From Demequina rhizosphaerae (GTDB lineage: Bacteria > Actinomycetota > Actinomycetes > Actinomycetales > Demequinaceae): DNA of 64,000 nucleotides. The notes under the pieces were generated by a model, which was not told the origin of the DNA, searched no databases, and was given only the letters and a program-made list of their open reading frames with translations. Location: positions 310,001-374,000 of the forward strand of contig NZ_BBMC01000004.1 in assembly GCF_000971255.1 (NCBI RefSeq). The letters run 5' to 3'. Positions 30,172 to 37,640 of the stretch are shown piece after piece (within the stretch, counting starts at the first letter, position 1; the number at the start of each line of letters is the position of its first letter). The translations under genes and the position numbers were made by a program.

Positions 30172-30295
30172 CCCCACCCCTTCCGCGCCGGCGAGGATCG
30201 CGCGCCGCTGCGAGCATCGTGCCTCGAAAGATGGGTGGAGGAGCGGTGCGACTCGCCCGGGCAGGGGGCGCGGCGGCCGTCCCGGACGTAGCGAA

Positions 30296-30324
30296 GCCCC
30301 GCCCGGCGTGACGTCGGACGGGGC
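30296..30324 (-). terminator. Hairpin behind the duplicated reductase tail
   Basis: A 13-bp imperfect stem (30296-30308 with 30312-30324) that closely matches the perfect terminator at 31099-31128. It belongs to the duplicated block that also carries the reductase C-terminal fragment. Confidence 0.6.
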
Positions 30325-30344
30325 CCTCGGGGTTGAGCGAGCGG

Positions 30345-30502
30345 CTACGCGACGGCGACCGGCGCGTGCTTCTCGACGTGCGCGATCGCGGCCGCGAGGA
30401 AGCCCTCGAGCACGGGGCGCGCGGAGTCGATCAGCTCGCCGTCGGCGGAGAACACCGCGGTGTGCTGGAGGAAGACCTCGGGCTGACCGAGCGTCGGCGC
30501 GT
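30345..30502 (-). pseudogene. Truncated C-terminal copy of the NADPH-dependent FMN reductase gene
   Basis: The last 53 codons, from APTLGQPEVF to the stop, repeat the end of the intact gene at 31148-31702; the final 66 or so bases are identical and the rest has drifted. There is no start, no N-terminal flavodoxin region and no ribosome-binding site. The segment lies just downstream of the AhpD-like gene and carries a copy of the parent's terminator. It is best read as a partial duplication or recombination scar. Confidence 0.8.
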
Positions 30503-30536
30503 GCGCAGATGAAGTCCTCGTCGGAGAATCTGCGCA
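30502..30536. repeat. 9-bp inverted repeat at the junction of the duplication
   Basis: TGCGCAGAT (30502-30510) and ATCTGCGCA (30528-30536) are perfect inverted arms around a 17-base loop, exactly where similarity to the parent reductase gene stops. It may mark the recombination point or act as an extra terminator for the AhpD-like gene. Confidence 0.5.
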
Positions 30537-30543
30537 GGCGCGA

Positions 30544-30576
30544 CGAAGGCGGGGACCGGAGGGATCCCCGCCTTCG
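30544..30576 (-). terminator. Terminator of the AhpD-like gene
   Basis: A perfect 12-bp stem (CGAAGGCGGGGA with TCCCCGCCTTCG) and a 9-base loop begin 12 bases after the stop codon of the AhpD-like gene. Confidence 0.8.
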
Positions 30577-30588
30577 TGAAGGTGGTGC

Positions 30589-30933
30589 TTAGGCCGGAAC
30601 GCCGGCGAAGGCCTCGACGGCCTTGCGGGCCTCGTTGCCGTAGACGGCCGAGGGGCCGCCGCCCATGAGGATCGCGACGCCGATGGTCTCGTAGATCTGC
30701 TCGGGGGTCGCGCCGGACGCGAGAGCATCCTTGACGTGGCAGGTGATGCAGCCGCCGCAGCGCACCGAGATCGCGATCGCGAGCGCCAGGAGCTCCTTGG
30801 TCGACTTCGGCAGCGCACCGTCCGCGAGGGCCGCGTGGTGGAGCGAGAAGAAGCTCTTGATGGTGCCGGGGATGTGCTCGCCGAGTGCGCCGATGCCGCA
30901 CATCACGTCGTCGTAGTGCTCCTGGTGGTTCAT
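30589..30933 (-). CDS. Carboxymuconolactone decarboxylase / AhpD-like protein
   Basis: The 114-residue helical protein has the CMD-family core KELLALAIAISVRCGGCITCHV, with redox-type cysteines C62 and C65 next to H66 as in AhpD-like peroxidase partners. Such proteins reduce peroxides or disulfides, or decarboxylate lactones; the CxxCH arrangement favours a redox role. The ATG at 30933 follows AAGGACGG. A consensus TTGACA lies upstream (31011-31016 on the complementary strand). It sits between FMN reductase genes, which fits an oxidative-stress theme. Confidence 0.88.
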   Translation of the reverse strand: MNHQEHYDDVMCGIGALGEHIPGTIKSFFSLHHAALADGALPKSTKELLALAIAISVRCGGCITCHVKDALASGATPEQIYETIGVAILMGGGPSAVYGNEARKAVEAFAGVPA

Positions 30934-31010
30934 GGTGGACCCGTCCTTTCGGGGTATGGGATCCGGCTCCGTCGCCGGTGCTTGGGTACCTGTCCACGGT
31001 AAGGAACAGA

Positions 31011-31016
31011 TGTCAA
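31011..31016 (-). promoter_or_regulatory. -35 box TTGACA upstream of the AhpD-like gene
   Basis: A perfect TTGACA reading leftwards, 78 bases upstream of the start codon. The matching -10 region is weak (ACAGGT at 17-bp spacing), so an activator may be needed. Confidence 0.4.
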
Positions 31017-31098
31017 GCAGTCTCGGGACCATCGTCCCCGCGGCAAGCGCGCTGCGGCGCGAGGCGAAGCGATGCGATCGTCGGCGCGAGCAGTGCAA

Positions 31099-31128
31099 GG
31101 CCCCGTCCGGCGATAGCCGGACGGGGCC
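31099..31128 (-). terminator. Terminator of the FMN reductase gene
   Basis: A perfect 13-bp stem, GGCCCCGTCCGGC with GCCGGACGGGGCC, closed by a four-base GATA loop, starts 19 bases after the stop. Confidence 0.8.
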
Positions 31129-31147
31129 CACGGCCTGAATGCAGGAA

Positions 31148-31702
31148 CTACGCGACGGCGACCGGCGCGTGCTTCTCGACGTGCGCGATCGCGGCCGCGA
31201 GGAAGCCCTCGAGGACCGGCTTCGCGGTCTCGAGCAGTGTGCCGTCTGCGGCGAACACGTTTGAGTGTGTCAAGAAGACCTCGGGCTGGCCGAGTGTCGG
31301 GGCGTTGAAGTGGCCGAGGATCGCGCGCAGGTGCTGCTGCGCGACGGCGGTGCCGATGGCGCCCACGGACGAGCCGGCGATCGCGACCGGCTTGCCGTTG
31401 AACGAGTTGGTGCCCCACGGGCGGGCGGCCCAGTCGAGCGCGTTCTTGAGGACGCCCGGCAGCGAGCGGCTGTACTCGGGCGTGAGGATGATGACGCCGT
31501 CGACGCCCTCGATCGCCGTCTTCCACTCGAGCGCGGCCGCCGGGTAGTTGGCGTCGTGGTCCGGCGTGTAGAGGGGGAGCGCCGAGAAGTCGAGCTCGAC
31601 GAGCTCGACGCCCTCGGGAGCGAGCGCCGCGAGCGCGCGGCCGAGCTGGCGGTTGATGGACGTGCTCGAGAGCGAGCCGGCGATGTAGCCGATGCGGGTC
31701 AT
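31148..31702 (-). CDS. NADPH-dependent FMN reductase
   Basis: The 184-residue flavodoxin-fold protein has the FMN phosphate-binding start IAGSLSSTSINRQL, the LTPEYSRSLPGVLKNALDW core typical of ArsH/azoreductase-like FMN reductases, and a Gly-rich loop AGSSVGAIGTA. It reduces FMN or quinones with NADPH. ATG 31702 follows AGGAGA. Its 3' end is partly duplicated at 30345-30502. A CGTCAAC half-site (31776-31782) in its upstream region matches the arms of the TipA-type operator at 33484-33500, so common control is possible. Confidence 0.9.
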   Translation of the reverse strand: MTRIGYIAGSLSSTSINRQLGRALAALAPEGVELVELDFSALPLYTPDHDANYPAAALEWKTAIEGVDGVIILTPEYSRSLPGVLKNALDWAARPWGTNSFNGKPVAIAGSSVGAIGTAVAQQHLRAILGHFNAPTLGQPEVFLTHSNVFAADGTLLETAKPVLEGFLAAAIAHVEKHAPVAVA

Positions 31703-31867
31703 GACGGTCTCCTGTTCGGGGGATGGTGGGGAGCGCCGACGCCGTCGTCGGACGGCCATCGCAACGACGATGACACGTCAACTATTCCAGAAGGTGACGC
31801 ATCAACCAAGTGGTGCGGGAGATGACGCAGGGGAGTCGTGGCGGACGATGCGGGCGTCGCCCCGCGC

Positions 31868-32614
31868 TCAGGCCGCGGGTGCCCCGGTGGTCGAGTCCGT
31901 GCGCATCGCGGCGTGCAGCGGGTCGCGCGTCTCGACGAGGGGGTCGGCGGTCGCGACCCGGTCGACGAAGGCGGGGATGCCGACGGCCGGGCTGGCGGGA
32001 GCGGTCGAGCGCGCCGCGCGGATCGCGCGGATCGGGTCCGTCGGGACGGTCGGCAGGGGGCCGGACCCGCCCGCGCGCGCGACGTGCGCGACGTAGCCGG
32101 CCGCGGCGCCGAGGAGTGCGTGGGCCTGCGCGTCGAGCTCGGCGCTGTGGCAGTGGCCGTGCGCGCTGAAGTCGGTGGACTGGACGGTGAGGGTGCGCTC
32201 GGGCTGTCCCATGACGAGCGCGCCCGCATCCGCGAGCACGGTGCGGAGGTGCACGAGCGCCATGAAGCTGCCGGAGCGCGGCGCGGCGGCGCCGGCGATC
32301 ACGACGGGCTTGTCCTCGAGCGAGGTCGGGGAGGCGGACGCCCAGTCGAGGGCGTGCTTGAGCGTGCCGGGGATCGAGCGCTCATGGGTCGGCGTGATGA
32401 CGAGCAACCCGTCGACGGCGTCGAGCTGGCGCTTCCACGCGAGGCCCGCGCTCGGCAGCGGCGCATCGGTGTACGGCGCGTGGAGCGGCAGGTCCGCGGG
32501 GCTGAGCTCGACGAGCCTCGTGCCCGACGGCGCGGCGGCGTGCAGGAGCGACGACAGGAGACGGGTGGTGCGTGCCTGGGGCAGATTGCCCATCAGGAGA
32601 CCGATGACCGGCAT
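31868..32614 (-). CDS. NADPH-dependent FMN reductase-like protein with C-terminal extension
   Basis: The 248-residue protein aligns with the preceding reductase over its first 180 residues: IGLLMGNLPQARTTRLL, VDGLLVITPTHERSIPGTLKHALDW and the loop AGAAAPRSGS. An extra C-terminal tail of about 60 residues has no recognised domain. The ATG at 32614 is chosen for its AGGAAGG ribosome-binding site. It is 102 bases behind the TipA-like regulator gene on the same strand and is probably co-transcribed with it. Confidence 0.85.
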   Translation of the reverse strand: MPVIGLLMGNLPQARTTRLLSSLLHAAAPSGTRLVELSPADLPLHAPYTDAPLPSAGLAWKRQLDAVDGLLVITPTHERSIPGTLKHALDWASASPTSLEDKPVVIAGAAAPRSGSFMALVHLRTVLADAGALVMGQPERTLTVQSTDFSAHGHCHSAELDAQAHALLGAAAGYVAHVARAGGSGPLPTVPTDPIRAIRAARSTAPASPAVGIPAFVDRVATADPLVETRDPLHAAMRTDSTTGAPAA

Positions 32615-32716
32615 GGGGGACCTTCCTGGACTACGGATCGGGGCGGTGGCACAGCGGCCGCCTCCCATGGCGGTTGCGCGTGCCAACGCCCCTGGTGCCC
32701 CCGGTATTCCCGGCGT

Positions 32717-33466
32717 TCAGTCGGGCAGGCCCTCCGCGAAGACCGCGATCGCGTCGCGCAGCAGCTCCGCCGTGCCGTCGCCGTGCTTGTCATACGTCGC
32801 GCGGAAGCGCGGGTCGTCGACGTACATGCGGCCGAGCCCCACGTAGGCCTCGCGGCCGGGTGTCCAGAACAGCGAGACCCAGGCGTGATGACGGGCGACG
32901 AGCGATTGCACCTCCTCGCCGGCAGGGTCCGCGTCAGCGGCGGCGAGGCGTGCGAGCGCCCCGGCCACCGCCTCGTGCTCGGCCAGGTGCGCGCGCTGCG
33001 CGTCGGGCGAGAGGCCCTTCCACGCGTCGTTCGACCGGGCCACCGAATCGTCCCCCCAGCGCTCGCGCGCCTCGGGCTCGTAGCGGCTCTGGTCGAAGCC
33101 GTCGAACATGTCGTCGCTGGTCATGGGGAGTCCCTTCTCGAGGCGGGTGATGGTGCGCTCGACCGTCTCGGCGAGTGCGGCGAAGCGGTCGCGCCGGGCG
33201 AGCAGCGCGACGTGGTGGTCCCGCATGAGCGCGGCGGTGAGCGCGGGGTCGTCGGTGTCGACGATGCTCGCGATGGTCTCGAGCGGCACGTCGAGCTCGC
33301 GCAGCACCAGGATGTGCTGGAGCCGCAGCAGCTCGGCCTCGCCGTAGTGGCGGCGGCCGTCGTGGCCGGTCCACGCGGGGGACAGCAGCCCGATCGCGTC
33401 GTAGTGGCGCAGCGTGCGGCTCGTCGCGCCCGTGAGGCGGGCGACGGCGGCGATGTCGAGGTCCAT
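32717..33466 (-). CDS. MerR-family regulator with TipAS ligand-binding domain
   Basis: The 249-residue protein has a MerR winged helix (IAAVARLTGATSRTLRHYDAIGLL), a dimerisation helix, and a C-terminal TipAS-like domain (about 125-245: DMFDGFDQSRYEPEARERWGD) which in TipA traps thiopeptides and other hydrophobic cyclic compounds. It likely senses a toxic compound and induces itself and the reductases behind it. ATG 33466 is chosen because it begins the HTH; a promoter with a palindromic operator lies directly upstream. Confidence 0.92.
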   Translation of the reverse strand: MDLDIAAVARLTGATSRTLRHYDAIGLLSPAWTGHDGRRHYGEAELLRLQHILVLRELDVPLETIASIVDTDDPALTAALMRDHHVALLARRDRFAALAETVERTITRLEKGLPMTSDDMFDGFDQSRYEPEARERWGDDSVARSNDAWKGLSPDAQRAHLAEHEAVAGALARLAAADADPAGEEVQSLVARHHAWVSLFWTPGREAYVGLGRMYVDDPRFRATYDKHGDGTAELLRDAIAVFAEGLPD

Positions 33467-33483
33467 GTCGACCACGGTAGAAG

Positions 33484-33500
33484 TTGACGTCGCGTCAACG
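33484..33500 (-). promoter_or_regulatory. MerR-type operator upstream of the TipA-like gene
   Basis: A perfect palindrome GTTGACG-TCG-CGTCAAC (7-bp arms) overlaps a TTGACG -35 box reading towards the regulator gene, 18 bases from its start. Autoregulation by the TipA-like protein is the natural inference. Confidence 0.65.
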
Positions 33501-33529
33501 TCAAGGGGGTTCCGGTGTGTGTGGCGTGT

Positions 33530-33590
33530 GCTCCCGCTATTTATGCACGAAGCACCAGGACGTGACGCCTCGTGCATAAATAGCGGGAGC
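33530..33590. repeat. Perfect 21-bp inverted repeat, AT-rich core
   Basis: The arms GCTCCCGCTATTTATGCACGA (33530-33550) and its exact complement (33570-33590) flank a 19-base loop, between two genes on the same strand. The TATTTATGCA core is strikingly AT-rich for this genome. It has no T-tract on either side. It may be a terminator, a protein-binding site, or a small mobile palindromic element. Confidence 0.7.
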
Positions 33591-33653
33591 GTCGGTCACC
33601 TATGTGGGAGATGCTCCGCGCTGGCGCCGGGTGCGCCGGAGCCGAGCGCGCGA

Positions 33654-33683
33654 GAGCCCGGCGGCCGTCCGGCCGCCGGGCTC
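33654..33683 (-). terminator. Terminator of the choice-of-anchor-I gene
   Basis: A perfect 14-bp GC stem (33654-33667 with 33670-33683) lies 13 bases after the stop of the secreted protein gene. Confidence 0.75.
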
Positions 33684-33695
33684 CCGTCGGCGCGC

Positions 33696-35399
33696 CTACT
33701 CCACCGAGGCGATGTCGAACAGCGTCGTCGTGCCCGACACCTCGTTGCCGACGATCAGCATCGGCTGCTTGGTGCGGGAGTCCTCCGCGGGGACGAACGC
33801 GAGGCCCTCGGGGCCGAGGTCGCCGGCCGCCGCGGACTCGGGGTCGGCCGCGAAGTCGCGGTTGTTGACGTAGGTCACGAACGTGGCGTCCTGCGGGTCC
33901 GTGATGTCGTAGACCATGATGCCGCCGACCCGCTCGAGGCCGATGAACGCGTAGGTGGCGCCGTCGACCTCGCCGATCGCGACGCCCTCGGGCTCGGGGC
34001 CCTTGTCGTCCGAGCGGTCGTCGAACGCGCTCTCGTCGTTGGTCGAGTTGAAGAAGGTCGGGATCGCGGCCGCGGTGATCTGCTCGAAGTCGTCGCCCGA
34101 GTCGAAAACCAGCTCGCCGGCCGTGGTCCAGATCGAGAACGAGCGGGCGCCGAACGAGTACAGCTCCTCGTAGCAGGTCCCGTCCTCGCTCAGCCCCGAC
34201 GCCCGCGACACCTTGAGGCGCCCGAGCACCTCGTCCTCGAGCTGCTCGTCCGTGAGCACGCCCTCGCACAGCGGCGCGAGGGACTCGTCCTCGTCGCCGA
34301 GGTCCTTGATCCGCACGCCCTCCTCGACGTCGCCGAAGTCGTCGCGGCTGTCGCCCTCGTTGGCGGTCACCAGGAAGGTCTCGCCGCCCACGGTGTACGA
34401 GGCGATCGCGTCCGGCATGTAGAAGCCCTGGACGGGGACCTGCTGGATGGCGATCGCGTCGTCCCGGTTGGACGGATCGATGCCGCTGCCCGCGAGGGAG
34501 TGGTCCTTGGCGCCGAGGGGCAGCAGGTCCGCCACCGTCGCGGTGGCGAGATCGACCACGGCGATCGCGTTCGCCTCCTGCACGGAGACGTACGCGGTGG
34601 ACGATGCGGCGTCGATGGTCACGTACTCGGGCTCGAGGTTGCGGGACACAGGGTGGTCGATGCCGTCGATGCCCATGAACACGCGCACGCCGTCCGGCAG
34701 GCTGCCGTCCTCGAAGGCGTGGAAGTCGGCGGTCGCGACCGCCGACTGTGCGGGCGCCGCGACGGTGGCGGGCAGCGTCACCACCGAGATCGATCCCTCG
34801 GGGTCGACGTCGTAGGCGTCGTTCGGCTCACCCTCGTTCGCCGTGACGGCCGTGCCGCCGTCCGGCGTGAGGGCGACCATGTCGGGCTGGGCGCCCACGC
34901 GCACCGCGCCCAGCGTCCGCCCCTTGGTGTCGAAGAACGCGAGCCAGCCGTCGTCGGTCTTGGTCGCCGACTCGACGGCCACGACCACGAGTCCGTCCTC
35001 GCGCACCGCCACCGAGTTCGCCTCGGACCCCTCGGGGATCGTGTCGCCCTGCGCGTCCACGATGCCCGCGACGGTGAGCGTGTCCTTGAGCCTCGGCGCC
35101 CGTGCGTCGGAGACCTTGAGCACGTTCACCGCGCCCGCGTTCGCGTCGACGCTGTAGAGCAGCTTGCTCTTCGGGTGGTAGGCGACGATCTCCGCCGCGG
35201 ACTCGTCGAACACGCCGGTCTCGTACGAGCCGATCGGCGTGAGGGCGAGCGCCGCATCGTCCGCGGACAGGGTGATCGGGGTGTCGACGACGGCGGCGTA
35301 GGCGGGTGCGGCGACGACGGCGCCGAGCGCGACGGCGGCGCCGGCGGCGAGGCCGCGGCGGGCGAGCGGGCGGGTGACAGGTGACACGGAGACCTCCAT
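33696..35399 (-). CDS. Secreted choice-of-anchor-I family beta-propeller protein
   Basis: The 567-residue protein begins with a signal peptide containing a twin-arginine-like LARRGLAAGAAVALGAV and a cleavage site after APAYA. The mature part follows the choice-of-anchor-I pattern seen in phytase-like and alkaline-phosphatase-associated proteins: EIVAYHPKSKLLYSVDA, LEPEYVTIDA..AYVSVQEANAIAVVDL, GFYMPDAIASY, TANEGDSRD and EPEGVAIGEV. It is exported and probably binds Ca2+ or hydrolyses a phosphate ester; neither is proven. No C-terminal anchor is visible, so it is probably released. Confidence 0.85.
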   Translation of the reverse strand: MEVSVSPVTRPLARRGLAAGAAVALGAVVAAPAYAAVVDTPITLSADDAALALTPIGSYETGVFDESAAEIVAYHPKSKLLYSVDANAGAVNVLKVSDARAPRLKDTLTVAGIVDAQGDTIPEGSEANSVAVREDGLVVVAVESATKTDDGWLAFFDTKGRTLGAVRVGAQPDMVALTPDGGTAVTANEGEPNDAYDVDPEGSISVVTLPATVAAPAQSAVATADFHAFEDGSLPDGVRVFMGIDGIDHPVSRNLEPEYVTIDAASSTAYVSVQEANAIAVVDLATATVADLLPLGAKDHSLAGSGIDPSNRDDAIAIQQVPVQGFYMPDAIASYTVGGETFLVTANEGDSRDDFGDVEEGVRIKDLGDEDESLAPLCEGVLTDEQLEDEVLGRLKVSRASGLSEDGTCYEELYSFGARSFSIWTTAGELVFDSGDDFEQITAAAIPTFFNSTNDESAFDDRSDDKGPEPEGVAIGEVDGATYAFIGLERVGGIMVYDITDPQDATFVTYVNNRDFAADPESAAAGDLGPEGLAFVPAEDSRTKQPMLIVGNEVSGTTTLFDIASVE

Positions 35400-35669
35400 G
35401 GCTCGGGCGCGGCCGAGCCCCGGCCGCGGGGGTCGTGCGTGGAACGGGTCGGCGAGCGCGTCGCGCGGGATCCTTCCCGTGTGCGCCCGGCCGAATTCAA
35501 CGTATCGGCGGGAAGGTGACGAAACGGGCATCGGGCGGTGAATCCTCGGTGAACCTTGGCGCCCGAGCGCGCCGCGCATCGTCCCTTCTCCTGCCCCAAA
35601 CGGGCGGGGTGCGCTCGCGCTCCGGCGAGGGTGTCCACGATGCGGGCATCGCGTCCCACCGCATCGTCC

Positions 35670-35675
35670 TAGACT
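35670..35675 (+). promoter_or_regulatory. -10 box TAGACT, leaderless ilvD promoter
   Basis: TAGACT ends 7 bases before the ilvD ATG, so the message is probably leaderless. A reverse copy of the GGACGATGCG motif (35660-35669) directly abuts it in the -10/-35 spacer, and another copy lies at 35575-35584. Confidence 0.6.
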
Positions 35676-35682
35676 CGGCCTC

Positions 35683-37380
35683 ATGACGCAGACCCCCGAC
35701 ATCAAGCCCCGGTCGCGCCAGGTCACCGATGGCCTGGAGGCGACCGCATCCCGCGGCATGCTCCGCGCGGTCGGTCTCGGCGACGAGGACTTCGCGAAGC
35801 CGCAGATCGGCATCGCGTCCTCGTGGAACGAGATCACCCCCTGCAACCTGTCGCTCCAGCGCCTCGCCGCCTCGTCGAAGAACGGCGTGCACGCGGGCGG
35901 CGGCTACCCGCTCGAGTTCGGCACCATCTCGGTGTCCGACGGCATCTCGATGGGTCACGAGGGCATGCACTTCTCGCTCGTGTCGCGCGACCTCATCGCG
36001 GACTCGGTCGAGACGGTGATGATGGCGGAGCGCCTCGACGGCTCGGTGCTGCTCGCGGGCTGCGACAAGTCGCTGCCGGGCATGCTCATGGCCGCCGCGC
36101 GGCTCGACCTCGCGAGCGTGTTCCTCTACGCCGGCTCGATCATGCCGGGCCACGTGACGCTCTCGGACGGCACGTCGAAGGACGTCACGATCATCGACGC
36201 GTTCGAGGCGGTCGGCGCGTGCGCTCGCGGCCTCATGTCGGAGGAGGACCGCCTCGCGATCGAGAAGGCGATCTGCCCCGGCGAGGGGGCGTGCGGCGGC
36301 ATGTACACCGCCAACACGATGGCGTCCGTGGGCGAGGCCCTCGGCATGTCGGTGCCCGGCTCGGCCGCCCCGCCGAGCGCGGACCGTCGCCGCGACTACT
36401 ACGCCCACAAGTCGGGCGAGGCCGTGGTCAACATGCTGCGCCTGGGCATCACCGCGCGCGACATCATGACCAAGGAGGCGTTCGAGAACGCCATCGCCGT
36501 CGTCATGGCCTTCGGCGGCTCGACCAACGCCGTCCTCCACCTCCTCGCGATCGCGAACGAGGCCGAGGTCGACCTCACGCTCGACGACTTCGCCCGCGTC
36601 GCGGCCAAGGTGCCGCACCTGGGCGACCTCAAGCCGTTCGGCCAGTTCGTCATGAACGACGTCGACCGCGTGGGCGGCGTGCCCGCGGTGATGAAGACGC
36701 TGCTCGACGCGGGACTCATGCACGGCGACGTCATGACCGTCACCGGCAAGACGCTCGCCGAGAACATGGACGAGCTCAAGCCCGCCGCCATCGACGGCCG
36801 CGTGGTCCGCGCGCTCAACAACCCGATCCACAAGACCGGCGGCATCACGATCCTCAAGGGCTCGCTCGCGCCCGAGGGCGCCGTGGTGAAGTCTGCCGGC
36901 TTCGACGACGACGTCTTCGAGGCCACCGCCCGCGTCTTCGACCGCGAGCGGGCCGCGCTCGACGCCCTCGAGGACGGCACCATCCAGGCCGGCGACTGCG
37001 TCGTCATCCGCTACGAGGGACCCAAGGGCGGCCCCGGCATGCGCGAGATGCTCGCCATCACGGCGGCCATCAAGGGCGCGGGCCTGGGCAAGGACGTCCT
37101 CCTCATCACGGACGGCCGCTTCTCCGGCGGCACCACGGGCCTGTGCGTGGGCCACATCGCGCCGGAGGCCGTCGACGGCGGCCCCATCGCGTTCGTGCGC
37201 GACGGCGACAAGATCACGCTCGACGTCGCCAACGGCACGCTCGAGCTGCACGTCTCCGACGAGGAGCTCGCCGCCCGCCAGGAGGGCTGGGAGCCCATCC
37301 CCGCCCGCTTCACCAAGGGCGTGCTGGGCAAGTACCAGAAGCTCGTCGGCTCGGCCTCGCGGGGCGCCGTCCTCAGCTGA
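35683..37380 (+). CDS. ilvD: Dihydroxy-acid dehydratase
   Basis: The 565-residue iron-sulfur enzyme has the cluster cysteines C54 (ITPCN), C127 (AGCDKSLPG) and C204 in GEGACGGM, and conserved blocks [14 protein letters not shown] and [19 protein letters not shown]. It dehydrates dihydroxyisovalerate and dihydroxymethylvalerate in valine, leucine and isoleucine synthesis. It stands alone, 7.5 kb from ilvBNC. Three conserved cysteines and the short length fit the [2Fe-2S] mycobacterial/plant type. A terminator follows. Confidence 0.97.
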   Translation: MTQTPDIKPRSRQVTDGLEATASRGMLRAVGLGDEDFAKPQIGIASSWNEITPCNLSLQRLAASSKNGVHAGGGYPLEFGTISVSDGISMGHEGMHFSLVSRDLIADSVETVMMAERLDGSVLLAGCDKSLPGMLMAAARLDLASVFLYAGSIMPGHVTLSDGTSKDVTIIDAFEAVGACARGLMSEEDRLAIEKAICPGEGACGGMYTANTMASVGEALGMSVPGSAAPPSADRRRDYYAHKSGEAVVNMLRLGITARDIMTKEAFENAIAVVMAFGGSTNAVLHLLAIANEAEVDLTLDDFARVAAKVPHLGDLKPFGQFVMNDVDRVGGVPAVMKTLLDAGLMHGDVMTVTGKTLAENMDELKPAAIDGRVVRALNNPIHKTGGITILKGSLAPEGAVVKSAGFDDDVFEATARVFDRERAALDALEDGTIQAGDCVVIRYEGPKGGPGMREMLAITAAIKGAGLGKDVLLITDGRFSGGTTGLCVGHIAPEAVDGGPIAFVRDGDKITLDVANGTLELHVSDEELAARQEGWEPIPARFTKGVLGKYQKLVGSASRGAVLS

Positions 37381-37401
37381 GCCTCGCGGCACTACCGCCT
37401 T

Positions 37402-37438
37402 CGAGCGCCCCGTCCGGTCCCGCCGGGCGGGGCGCTCG
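37402..37438 (+). terminator. Terminator of ilvD
   Basis: A 16-bp stem with one G-U pair (CGAGCGCCCCGTCCGG with CCGGGCGGGGCGCTCG) and a five-base loop, 22 bases after the stop. A GGACGATGCG motif follows at 37446-37455. Confidence 0.8.
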
Positions 37439-37602
37439 CGCGTCGGGACGATGCGCGGATCCTCGCCGCGATGCGGCGGCAGCGGCTCCTGAGGGCCCCT
37501 CCGGGCCCGTCGACCGCACCCCAAATGGGGCAGTCCGGACATCCCCCCGGCGGCATCCTGTGAATCGCTTCAGGGTGGTTCCGGAGGCCGCGCGACTGCG
37601 GC

Positions 37603-37608
37603 TAATCT
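37603..37608 (+). promoter_or_regulatory. -10 box TAATCT upstream of the first propeller gene
   Basis: TAATCT fits TANNNT; the ATG lies 32 bases further on behind a TGGGGGAG ribosome-binding site, so this message has a short leader. Confidence 0.45.
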
Positions 37609-37640
37609 ACGGGGACAGTTGACTCAGCCTTGGGGGAGCG

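Noticed and set aside
30345-30818. 157-codon frame as an intact gene
   Set aside because: Only its last 53 codons match the FMN reductase; the upstream part is an out-of-frame shadow of the AhpD-like gene and lacks a start signal.
33530-33590. Palindrome considered as the end of an insertion sequence
   Set aside because: No transposase gene or second matching end is found on either side, and no target-site duplication is visible.
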